DNA from: Larus michahellis
Lineage: Eukaryota; Chordata; Aves; Charadriiformes; Laridae
Direction: 5' to 3'
Length of the DNA stretch: 64,000 bases
Assembly (NCBI RefSeq): GCF_964199755.1
Contig: NC_133897.1
Coordinates: forward strand, 117,127,579 to 117,191,578
A program made the position numbers and the translations under genes. The notes beneath the pieces were generated by a model, which worked only from the letters and a program-made list of their open reading frames with translations, had not been told where the DNA came from and searched no databases. Positions 24,012 through 33,110 of this stretch are shown one piece after another. Within the stretch, counting starts at the first letter, position 1; each line of letters opens with the position of its first letter.

Positions 24012-27000
24012 CTGCAAGCACCGAGAAGCACAAGCTGCATCAGGCGGGGCCGCTCCGCCCCTCCGCGCCTCTCCGCGCCTCTCCGCGCCGCCCCACCCCA
24101 CCCACCCCCCGGCCCTGCCCAGCCCCGCGGCGGCCGCTCCCCCCCCCCACCCCCCGTCGCGCAACACGTTTGCGCGGAAGATGCGCGGGGAGACAAAGGC
24201 CGCGCCGAAACCCCGCTCCCGACGCGGTGCGCGCAAGTGGCGGCGGCGGAGACAATATCTCCCCGCCATGAATTATTCATTGCGGCAGGGAAAGCTGCTC
24301 TCCCCGGGGCTTTATTAACGTGATACCTTCTGCCGAAGGGCGGCGGGTGGCACCCGGCTCGCCCCTGCCCCGCCGGCGGCGGGGAGCCCCGCGGAGACCC
24401 GCCCGGCGCCTGGGGGTGCGTGGGGCTGCGGCCGAGTCCCCCCCGCTTCAGCCCAGCCCTCGGTCATCGCTTCCGACAGACTGCTCCCCCACACCCACCC
24501 GCCTAGCAGACCGGGGAGGCTGCCCAACTTCTTAATTTTAAATCACCCGCTTGCAAAAAAATCATGGACACACATATATACACGCATATATACATATGTA
24601 TGCCCGAGGATATTAAACCTCCGGGAATGCCTGCGCTGACAGCCGGGCTCACGCCGCTCCGGGAGCGGTCTGGGAGCCGCTGCCAGGGTCGGTTGAGGTT
24701 TGGGGAGCCGAACCCCCACTCCGGCAACAAATTCCCAGCCCCGGCCGGGGCAGCTTTGTTCCCTCCAGCCGCGGCCTTTTAAGCGCCTCCGCTCCGGCAG
24801 CACCAACGCCCACCGCGGGAAAAGAAAGAGCAGAAACCCTTACCCGACCCGTTTGGCCATCAGGGAGTGCAGATATTTCCTGGCGGATAACTGGCCCAGG
24901 AGTTTCCTGTAGGCTTTGTTGAAGATCCCATCGGCGTGCCTGGGCGGAGGGAAGAGCCCGCGGATGAGCGGCGAGGCCCGGGAGCCGGCTGCGGCGGGGT
25001 GCGGGAGCCCGGGCGGCGGCGGTGGCGACCGTCCCTCCCCGCCGGCGAGCGGAGGGCGGCATCTCCCCGCGTCCCCCGGGACCCCTCTTCCCCACCCAGA
25101 CCCCTCCCCGCCGCACTTGCTCGGCTCGGCGCTGGCTGGGCATTTCTGCTCCGTTTGCGGGAGCATCGCTGAGCCCTACCCGCCGCGGGCGGCTCCCCCG
25201 CTCCCTCCCCCGCGCTGCTGGAGGTAAGGCGGCTTTTCCATTTCTTCTAGGCTTTAAACTGGGCACGGGGACCCGGGCAGCGTGGTCGTTTGTTTGGGTT
25301 CGGGATTTACATATATACATATATACGTATATATACATATTTGGTTGCTGTTAGCTTGTTGGGTTTTATTATTTTTTTTTCCCCCAATCGGCTCGGCCAG
25401 ACCCGTTTTGCTCCCGGCTCCAAATTCACGCCTGACACCCCGCGAGTTGCAGTCACCTCTTTTCCGGTGGGTAATACAAGGTGTACATCTCGCCGATCAC
25501 GGAGGACGGATTCGCTATACCGAGGGGCTCGTGGTCATAGGCGAAGTCCGGCAGGGTGTTCCCGTCCTCGTCGTAGACTTCATCCTCCAGCCTGGCAACG
25601 AGAGCAGCGAGGGGAAGGAGTCAGCCGGGCTCGCCGGGGCCCTCCGCTCCGCTCCCCGCCGCCGGCTCCCGGCTGCCTCGGTGGCCGCCCCCCGGCGGAG
25701 CCGACCCGGGCGCCCCGGGAGCCCCGTCCGTCTGCCCCCATCCCCTCCCTGCGCCCGGCCGCTCCCCATCCCCGCCCTCCGCCTCCTCTGCGGGGCTGGA
25801 CCACGGGGGAGGGAACACACCCGCCGTCAGACGTGTTCCGAGAAAAGCCTCAAAACATCCCCCCACCACCACCCCCGTGTCCCCGTCCCGGCCCCCTCCG
25901 GCCCGAGAAACAGCCCCTCTCTGCCACAGCCACGGCTGGTGCTTCCCGAGCGGAGCGCACGCAGGCACAGCCGTGCAGGCTGCCGCACACACACGCGCAC
26001 ACACACGCGTGTGCGTGTGCCAGGGGCTGGGCGGGAGCCAAGCCGCCTCCCCGGCGGGGACGGGGCGGTGAACGGCAGCCCCCGCCGCCGGGGCCGGGGC
26101 CGCGCCCCGCTCCTCCCCGCAGCGCCCGCCGGGCCGGGGGGGGGGGGGGGGTGGGGGCTTCGCCTGGTGGTGTTTTTCGTTGAATGGTGCCTCTGCCCTT
26201 TGAGATCTCGCCAGTTTTGTGTCCGCCCCCCACCCCAGCTTCCCTCCCCCCTGCTCTCTGCCTCCCTCTTTGCAGTACGATGTAGGTCATTGTACGTTAC
26301 AGGCAGCTATTTTTGTCTGTGAGCTTTAGCGGAGGTATTAATAATAGATGCCGCTAAAGTGTTTCACTCCTGCTAATTCAGGCGCTTGAATAGAGAGAGC
26401 CAGGTTGCTGCCGGCTAATGGCCCCGCAGGCCACCGAGCCGGCTACCCCGCAGCCCCTTTGCCTGGGGAGGGGAGGGAGATGCTCTCAGCCGTCCCCGAC
26501 ACCTCGTAGCCCCAGAAGGGACACCCTCTTCGGACAGCCCTGCGCGCCTGGCATCGAACCCCCCTCACAGCTGAGCCGCACAGCCGTGACCCCCGTAGGG
26601 CACCCCGGCATAGAGCCAAGCGCCGGTGGGGCAGGACAACAGCACCAAAACTCCCCCCAAGCCAAGCAACACCGGTGGCCCAAGCAGGCTACGAGCAGGG
26701 TGGGACCAGGCTGCCCGCGGCCGTCCCGGACCGGGTGCCCTGCGCTCCCCCCCCCGCCACGTCCCAGCATGGGAAATTGTGCCGACGCTTGTGAGGGTCA
26801 CCCCACTCTCGCCCCAAACACAGAGGGGGCCAAAAGCCCCCGGCTGCCAGGTGGAAAGGGACAGCACCGGGCATCAGTCTGCGCTGGAGCCCAGGCAAGA
26901 CAACTCCGAACAGACACAAACAAACAAACAACCTTGTGCCAGCCGCTCTCCCCCTTGAGAAGGGGGGTCGTATACAGACAGGTAAACAGGGGAAGAGACT

Positions 27001-27680
27001 GAATTCCCGTCAACTCCACTGCTGCTTACACGAGCCATGACAACCTTCGCATGCTTGTAGCCAACGGTGCCCCCACCACCACCCCCCGGTCCCCCTGCCC
27101 CGGTACGGGCAGGCGACTCTCGTCACCCTGGGCGAGCTTGCGGGCAACTGAAAGCGGCCGGTAAAGCGCCGGGACCAGTGCAGGGGAGGGGGCAGGCGAA
27201 GGGGGGGTAGCTGCTGGGAACCGACGAGATGCTCCGGGACCTTGGCCCGCTCCCACCGAGACGCAGCAGAAGCAGCCTCCCCACCCTCCGGCCCCACCGC
27301 GCCGGGATCCCGGGGAGCGGTCCCGGGGGAAGCCAGTGCTCCAGATGGAGGGGGGGCACGACGACGGGGGGACATCCCCCCCGCCTGACCCTTCCGGCGG
27401 CTCCTCTCCCAAGGCGGAGGGGGTGGGCGCACAGCTTAAGTGGAGGGGGTTTTTTGATGAGTCCCCCCCCGTCCCCTTCTACTTTCCTCCCTGATAAGAT
27501 TCCCTTGCCCTTAGCAAAGCCGAGGCAGCGGGGGCCTGAAGGGGTCCCGGCGGAGCCCCCAGGCGGGGGACGGACTTACCTGAGCGCCGGGTACTGAAGT
27601 CCGGCCGCAGGTGAGCAGTAGACGCTGCAGTGCATTATTATGCCATAGACCAGGAGTGCTAGGATCGCTTTGCTACACAT
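23825..27680 (-). CDS. ADCYAP1: PACAP precursor (adenylate cyclase activating polypeptide 1), four coding exons
   Basis: Joining 27580-27680, 25457-25591, 24844-24939 and 23825-24011 on the minus strand gives 519 nt, or 172 residues plus a TAG stop. The product is a secreted neuropeptide precursor of the glucagon/secretin/VIP family. PACAP acts through the class B receptors PAC1, VPAC1 and VPAC2 to raise cAMP. Visible in order: a hydrophobic signal peptide (about residues 1-24, LALLVYGII core); an acidic spacer ending in KR (78-79); a GHRH-like/PRP peptide starting [12 protein letters not shown] (80-125); KR (126-127); PACAP-38 starting [16 protein letters not shown] (128-165); then GRR and VAYL. 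PACAP-27 ends at L154 before GKR, so both forms have a glycine amide donor. Introns are 1988, 517 and 832 nt, all GT-AG and phase 2. The start MCSK has G at -3. Mammalian precursors, as I recall, begin two codons earlier (MTMCS), but that position here reads GTG. Length fits the family. Identification is essentially certain; 5' noncoding exons are not resolved. Confidence 0.98.
24012..24843 (-). other. ADCYAP1: ADCYAP1 intron 3 (between PRP and PACAP exons)
   Basis: An 832-bp intron with GTAAGG donor and CTTGCAG acceptor. It is very GC-rich near the acceptor, with several C-run clusters (24090-24152) able to form G-quadruplexes on the transcribed RNA strand. A short alternating ATGTGTATATA-type patch lies at about 24568-24600. 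No coding sequence is seen. Confidence 0.85.
24844..24939 (-). CDS. ADCYAP1: ADCYAP1 third coding exon (GHRH-like / PRP peptide)
   Basis: 96 nt, phase 2 at both ends, acceptor CGCCCAG and donor GTAAGG. It encodes [20 protein letters not shown] and then [11 protein letters not shown], the PACAP-related (GHRH-like) peptide. Histidine 1 and the G-I-F motif place it in the secretin/glucagon superfamily. K108-R109 inside the peptide could allow an extra, shorter processing product. The length is exactly 32 codons, so skipping the exon leaves PACAP in frame. In other non-mammalian vertebrates skipping of this exon is known to give a PACAP-only precursor; whether it happens here cannot be seen from DNA. 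Confidence 0.95.
25457..25591 (-). CDS. ADCYAP1: ADCYAP1 second coding exon (cryptic spacer peptide)
   Basis: 135 nt, phase 2 to phase 2, acceptor TTGCCAG and donor GTGACT. It encodes 44 complete codons from [16 protein letters not shown] to YYPPEK, flanked by split Arg codons 34 and 79. The acidic [10 protein letters not shown] segment is the recognisable part of the PACAP precursor pro-region. The exon ends with K78-R79, the convertase site that releases the next peptide. The C-terminal half ([16 protein letters not shown]) differs from the Ala-rich stretch I recall in mammals, as expected for the least conserved part of the precursor. Confidence 0.95.
25984..26020. repeat. (CA)n/(CG)n alternating purine-pyrimidine tract
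   Basis: CACACACACGCGCACACACACGCG followed by TGTGCGTGTG. This alternating CA, CG and TG sequence is classic Z-DNA-prone sequence and nearly self-complementary around its CGCG centre. It lies in the first coding intron of ADCYAP1. Confidence 0.85.
26136..26157. repeat. Poly-G run (16 G, then T and 5 G)
   Basis: An uninterrupted run of 16 G followed by TGGGGG on the plus strand. It has G-quadruplex potential and is also a common place for sequencing or assembly length errors. Confidence 0.85.
27580..27680 (-). CDS. ADCYAP1: ADCYAP1 first coding exon (signal peptide)
   Basis: This exon encodes residues 1-33 plus two bases of codon 34. It starts ATG TGT AGC AAA and ends CTCAG before a consensus GTAAGT donor (donor GT at 27579-27578). 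The N-terminus has a short polar stretch, a hydrophobic core ([12 protein letters not shown]) and small residues near CSPAA, which fits an ER signal peptide cleaved around residue 24. A plausible acceptor lies just upstream: a pyrimidine tract followed by CACAG, with AG at 27689-27688. That would leave only seven untranslated bases (27681-27687) in this exon, so most of the 5' UTR must come from an upstream exon. Confidence 0.95.
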
Positions 27681-28037
27681 TGCCACTCTGTGCGGGAGGG
27701 AAAGGAAAACCGCTGTCAAAAAATTAAAAAAAAAAAAAAAAAAGCGAAAAAAAAATCACCCCACGACCCACCAAGCCCCCGGCCGAGCCTGCGGAGGAGG
27801 GAGGGAGCGCGGCTCCCTGGGGGCAAGTGCTCTGGGCAGCTGGATGCCGGCGCGGAGAGGTGCGGAGAAGCGCGTAGCGGTGCCCGGCGCGGAGCGCTGC
27901 CGCCGCCGCCCGCCCCGTCGGTGCCCGCCCGCCCCGAGAGCGCTGCGGAAAGACCCGGCGAGCCGCTTCGTGTCCTTACCATTAAACTCTAAACACCCGG
28001 CACTAAGAGCGTTTGTCTGCGAAACTAAAAGGGCAGG

Positions 28038-28043
<6 letters not shown>

Positions 28044-28080
<37 letters not shown>

Positions 28081-28098
28081 AGAAGAAGAAAAAAAGAC
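28044..28098. repeat. Poly(A) tract of 35 A followed by (GAA)n
   Basis: An uninterrupted run of about 35 A on the plus strand followed by GAAGAAGAAG and further A-rich sequence. No retroelement body or target-site duplication is evident next to it, so it is listed as simple sequence. It makes a single continuous 5' exon across this point unlikely. Confidence 0.85.
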
Positions 28099-28559
28099 CC
28101 CTCAAATGGGGGTAAAAATAGAGCTGTCTCCCAAGTTGCGGCCGAAAGGAGTTAAAACCCTCGTGGCATCGCCTCTCCGATGGGCAAAGGACCCGCGGGA
28201 TGAAGAAGACGCAAAAGCAGCAGTTAGTTGTTTGCTGGTTTTAGGGGAATCCACTCCAAAAAGAAAAAGGGAGAGGGTGGGGGGAATTAAAGAAAAAGAT
28301 AAAGGAAAAAAAGTTTGCCGGTAGCAGCACAGATGTGGAGTGGAGTCTGCAAGGGAAGGGAGAAAGAGGGATGGAGCGAGATGTCGCCGGAGAAGGGAGC
28401 GCAGGGGAAGGGGGAAGAGAGCGAGCGAGCCCGGGAGGGAGCGGAGGCGGGGAGCCGCGGGCTGGCTGCGTGCGATGTTGTCTTCCCCAGATCTCTCCCC
28501 TCACTGAGCGCCTTCAGCCTTCTCCTCTTCTTCTCTTCCTGCTCGGTGGCTCCAAACTT

Positions 28560-28900
28560 GACCAGCCTTCCGCAGCCTTCCGTCTGATACGCAATTAGCA
28601 ACAAAATCTTTGCAAACACCCCGCTTCAGCAAGAGCCCTCTTCGTAAACATTTGCCTGCTTGTTACCTTAGAGGACGGGCAATATTGTTTGTTGCCCCCG
28701 TGGTGGTGTCCGGATTTTTATTCATGAATCAAATGCCTTTTTTTTTTTTTTTTCCCCCCCAGTCACGTAATAATCGGGTATCAGAAAAGACGTCACCACC
28801 CCAATTCCTCAAGGAACACAGTTCTGTGTCGTCCTCAAAGATGAGCTTATCAGGAGTCATAAAGCTTCTCATAAACACCAACTCACGCTTCCTCCCCTCC
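28560..28900 (-). promoter_or_regulatory. Candidate ADCYAP1 promoter with CRE-like elements
   Basis: About 0.9-1.2 kb upstream of the start codon, inside the CpG island, lies a less GC-biased block with recognisable motifs. On the minus strand TGACGTCT (28795-28788) matches the CRE consensus at 7 of 8 positions, and TTACGTGA lies at about 28770-28763. A TATA-like AATAAAAAT occurs near 28710-28722. cAMP-responsive control of ADCYAP1 is established in mammals. A possible donor (CTAAG|GTAACA) lies near 28669. The transcription start cannot be fixed from sequence alone. Confidence 0.4.
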
Positions 28901-30246
28901 CTCCCCCCCCCAAAAAAAAGGAAAAAAAAAAAGGAAAAAAAAAACAGATGCAACTAAACCAACAACCAAACAGCAACACACAGAAAAACCCCACAACCTA
29001 TCCCACAAACCTAGAAGGATGCTCGCCGCGGTCAAGTTTTACCTGCCGTGGGAAGGGACCAGGAGGCGGAGGAGGGCGATTTGTGGGGGAGGGGAGGAAG
29101 CGGGGGTCCCCGCACTTGTGCATCCCCGCGGCTTTGCTCCGCGTCTCTCCGCGGGGCCAGGTCACCCGCACCGGGGTCCGGGACCGCCGCTGGGCGCGGG
29201 CCCGCGCGGAGCCGCCTGGCGCGGAGCAGCCCCGGCGCGGAACCCTCACTTCCATGGAGATTTTGGGGATAGGAATGCCTTTTTTTTTTTTTCCTGAGCC
29301 CCCTCTTTTTCTTTTTCTTTTTTTTTCTCCTTTTAAAGATTGTTAATATTGTTCTCATTACGCAAGGGTCCCCCCCCGGGGAAACCAGCAGCGCCGTAAT
29401 CGCTCCGCGTGTGCCGCAGCCGCAGGGCGCAGGGGACGGGCCCCCCCACCCCGGGGGCGCTGGGGGTCTCCTTCTCCCTTCCCCCCCTCCCCGTCCAGCC
29501 CCTTGGCCCGACCCTCTCCCCTCCCCGCCTTGTGCAGAGACAGACGTGCGACTCGCAGCGCTGGGCAGATCGGGAGGGGAAAGGAACGCCATGGGCGCGG
29601 GGGGGGGGGGGGAAGGAAAAAGGAAAAAAAAAAAAAAGTTGATTTGCCGGAGGGACTGGGAGGGAAATCCCTTCCCTGGGGAGTTCCCCGCCGCCAGGAT
29701 TATTTTCCCCCAAGTGATGCGGCGAGCGCCGGGCGCGGACCACCGTCCGCTGCGATTGCGCTCGTCTGCGCGTCCCCACCTCCCTCAGCGGCCGAAAATC
29801 AGCCCTTCATTTCCGAGAATTACCCAAAGAAATACAGGCTGCAGGAGCCATTACTGCACATTTTAATTATTGGGATCATAAGCAGAGAGTTCAGGAAGCA
29901 GCAATAATTTAGTTCTCCTGTTTCCTATTTGAATGGGTTTGGTGTAACACGCTCAGATGAGTTATTTGAGCCCAAATCGATTTCTCAAAAAAACCAACAA
30001 CAACAAAAAACGCACCATACAATTACGTTCCTATTACGGGCATTTCAGGTTTCCGTTATTTTCCGGAGATAAAGCAAACTCAACGCGAATGAATTATTCC
30101 CGTAGAAATGACCACCGACGCGATGCCGGGGCTAAACGGGACAGGACGCAGCAGGACTCTGTCCCGGTTGTCATTCCAGTTGTCGGGCGTGTAGGACCGG
30201 GAAGGGTCCCCGGTAGAAGAAAGGGAACGGCGCGATGGGCTTCCCC

Positions 30247-30320
30247 CGCTGGCGCAGCGCCCGCCGCTCCCCGCGCTCCGCGGCCGCGGAGCGCGGGGAG
30301 CGGCGGGCGCTGCGCCAGCG
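30247..30320. repeat. Perfect 74-bp palindrome with no spacer
   Basis: The 37-bp left arm starting CGCTGGCGCAGCGCCCGC is followed directly by its exact reverse complement, ending GGGCGCTGCGCCAGCG. The centre is CGCGG/CCGCG, which includes a NotI-type GCGGCCGC. Symmetry stops abruptly on both sides (C at 30246 and C at 30321). It is almost entirely G and C. It could extrude as a cruciform, or it could be an assembly fold-back. Confidence 0.95.
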
Positions 30321-30350
30321 CGGATCGTCTGTGAGCGGAGGGCGCCACCT

Positions 30351-32840
30351 AAAGAACAGGAAAGAAATAATAATTAAAAAAAAAAAAAAACAAAAACAAA
30401 AAAAACCAAACTACTTTCAGCTACTTTTTTATTTACGCCGTCTCATTTCCTCTCCTCCCTTCCCACTCTTCCCACCTCCTTACAGAAAATACCGGGATGC
30501 CTGAACTACCGGGCATCAGCATCACAGAGAGACAGATTTCTGTAAAAAGAAAAAAAAAAAAAGACCCGAAGCTCCAGACACCACGTAAGGGGCCCGGTGC
30601 CACCCTGGTGGCACTGCACAGGCAGGAGCGATGTCAGGACGGTTTGCACAAAAAAACCAAAACCCCACAGCTTCTAGGCTCTCGCTGAGGGTGAGTAACT
30701 CACATGATTCATGCCAATAAAAGTCTCACGGCATCTCGGTCTACTTCACTGGTGTGTGTGTGTGTGCGTGCACGACGTGAATACGCGTAAGACATGATTG
30801 CGGTTTAGGCTGAATAAGCAAAGGTTTAAATCTGGTCTCCACATATAAGTAAATTTCTAGATAACTCTGTCATTTCAAGGCTGAGAGGGATTGAAGGTTT
30901 ATAATACTTGCCTCTAAGGCAAACTCCTAAGGCAGCATCTGAAGAAAAGTAGGTTTTTCACTGGCAGAATTTCCTTCATCTTTCTCCTACCAGCTTAAAT
31001 TAGACCTTTTAATTTACCTGACTATGCTATTTTAAATATCTATTTTATTAACTAGAGCATTATAATTCTATAGATATTTCTAGGGGAGCTTACATCCTCT
31101 GAGCCTTGTTAAGCCTGACCGGGACTGACTGCTCTGAAACCCACTGCCATAGGTTTAATTCAAGGAATGTACTTTATCATGTACCATAATGAATATCTTT
31201 TCCACTCTTCAGAAAACCTCTTTTTTTGCATAATTATCCATATTTCTATAAAAAATACCATGAGTAATCTATCAAACAGTCAGGAACTTTATTGGTCCAT
31301 AAAGCTGGATGATATCTCATGCACATTTGTCAGATGTCCAGCCACTATATTCATATTTTCTCAGTATGTCACACCTTAGTTGAGTATTTTAAAAGGAACC
31401 TGGAGGATTGATGGGTCTGGAATACGTAGTTTTCTCATGAAAGGGCACTTGCTTTTCTGCCAATATGGAAAAGGATTAATTCCTCTTTCTCAAAAGCAAA
31501 CAATCCTGCCAGCCCAGCTGTCTCTCTCTCATACACATACATACACTATGGATTTATCATCTATCTTGTTATTATCTCTCCCCAGGCCTCCTTTCTTACA
31601 GGGGTGGCTTGGGGAACCCATTGCAGACCCAATGAGTACACATCTAGATCAGCTTTATGAACATAATGCCAGCCTTCATCTTTTCTTGGCTTTCCAGCCC
31701 CCTCCTCTCTAAGAGGTAGCTTCTAGGAAGGATGAACTTGGCAGAGGGGATATTAACTCCTCCATCACTCAGGTGTAGCTGTGGTCATCTGATAATGGCT
31801 AATTAGGGATCACCTGTCAGAAGAACAGGAGTTACTAAAGCTCAAACAGGGGAAGCCAGGGCTTGGTGGACATTTCAGCACTTCCAGCTGAGACATGGCA
31901 CCCACGGCAGAGGCAGGAAAGCCCCACTTTCCTCCTCGAGGCTACATTGCAATTGACTCAGGGACAAAGAGCACTGAAGCATCTCATTTGCAAAGTTGGG
32001 GGTTTTTTTCTTTTATTAAATCATCCCCTCTTGTGCTTTCTTCTTTAAGTAGAAGCAGCAGCATGTTTATGAGCATTGTGGAAAACATATACATCGGTGC
32101 GCTTCCTTGCATCTGCCGCAGATTGAAGAAGCAAAGCTATAATCCATCCCACACTCAGGGATCTTCTGGGCAGGAGGTACAAATTATGGAAAAAATAGAG
32201 AGCAATAACCAGGGACAGCACTGGGACTGCAACTCTCTCAAGACATGAGAGAGGCAAGCCTTGCCTGGTGGCTGGGATCCTTGCCAGCCTCTTCACAGGT
32301 GACCACTAAGCATTGGCAAAGTCTTTGTGAGGATCTTCCAGATAATTCCTTGCTTCCTTTTATCATCTTATTTATATTTCCAAGTAAACAGTTAAAAAAA
32401 AATCTTAAGTATATGCACTCTGAAGAAAAGGGCTGGGGTTTTTCTTTTTCCTTTTCTTTTCTGAAGTGATGAGGCAGGACAGTATTTCCCGGGGCAGCTG
32501 CGTGGGAGCACCAGGAGTGCAGTCATCCTGCTCTTGCCCCTGCTTAGAGCTCATGGTGGGAGACAAAGTCAGCGGGTTGCTGGTGTCTTGCGGGATTGCC
32601 CACACAGAAGCTCAGTGTTTGATCTTAAGTGGTGGGCGTGCTCCTCCCCCTTTCCAGTAAATGAAGCCGGATGACTAGAACAACACAGAGGTAAAGGAAG
32701 TTATTCCCATCCAAACACAAAGGCAAGAAAAGCATTTCTAGATGAATGAAAGACCAAACAGTGGACTTGGTTCCACAAGGAGGTACCACTACACTACGCA
32801 CGTGACAGATAATTTCCTTGGAAACAATAGATACATTTAA
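30351..32840. other. Intergenic sequence upstream of the CpG island
   Basis: A-rich simple stretches (30376-30405, 30547-30561), a GT microsatellite, then AT-rich unique DNA. No gene or transposon is recognised. Confidence 0.55.
30749..30771. repeat. Short (GT)n microsatellite
   Basis: GGTGTGTGTGTGTGTGCGTG, about 20 bp of alternating GT with one CG, just outside the CpG island upstream of ADCYAP1. Confidence 0.8.
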
Positions 32841-33110
32841 TAGAATCATAGAATGGTTAGAGTTGAAAGAGACCTTAAAGATCATGTAGCTCCAACCCCC
32901 CTGCCATGGGCAGGGACACCTCACACAAGACCAGGCTGCTCAAAGCCCCATCAACCCAGCCTTGAACACTTCCAGGGATGGGGCATCCACAACATCTCTG
33001 GGCAACCTGTTCCAGTTTCTCGCTGCCCTCAGAGTAAAGAATTTCTTCCTAATATCTAATACAAATCTACCCTCCTTCAGTTATAATCTCCCACCTTTCA
33101 TCGAAGTAAA
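32841..33110 (-). mobile_element. CR1 LINE fragment (3' end, minus)
   Basis: Begins on the plus strand with TAGAATCATAGAATGGTTAG, the reverse complement of the CR1 3' end, followed by the diagnostic CCAACCCCCCTGCCATGGGC and GGGCAACCTGTTCCAG blocks. Only the last 270 bp or so of the element remain. It is severely 5'-truncated and has no coding capacity. Confidence 0.92.

Larger units (their letters stand above)
25592..27579 (-). other. ADCYAP1: ADCYAP1 intron between signal and spacer exons
   Basis: A 1988-bp intron with GTAAGT donor and TTGCCAG acceptor. It contains a CA/CG alternating tract (25984-26020), a 16-G run (26136-26151) and a less GC-rich stretch around 26270-26400. Open frames on either strand are long only because the DNA is GC-rich; none resembles a known protein. 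Confidence 0.85.
23850..30350. promoter_or_regulatory. CpG island spanning ADCYAP1 coding exons and 5' region
   Basis: GC content and CpG density rise sharply here compared with the AT-rich flanks. The densest parts are 24000-24540, 24640-25260, 25600-26160, 26400-27480, 27780-27970 and 29040-29770. The island covers the exons, introns and putative promoter, and stops near 30350. It contains poly(A)/(T) interruptions and long G or C runs. The pattern is that of a developmentally regulated gene with a broad unmethylated domain; methylation itself cannot be seen. Confidence 0.75.

Noticed and set aside
24568..24600. Alternating ACACATATATACACGCATAT patch in intron 3
   Set aside because: Too short and imperfect to call a microsatellite or regulatory element.
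25282..26322. 346-codon open frame on the plus strand, antisense to ADCYAP1
   Set aside because: It lies in GC-rich DNA where stops are rare, is low-complexity (Pro, Arg, Gly, Ala), overlaps a coding exon and intron of ADCYAP1, and has no recognisable domain.
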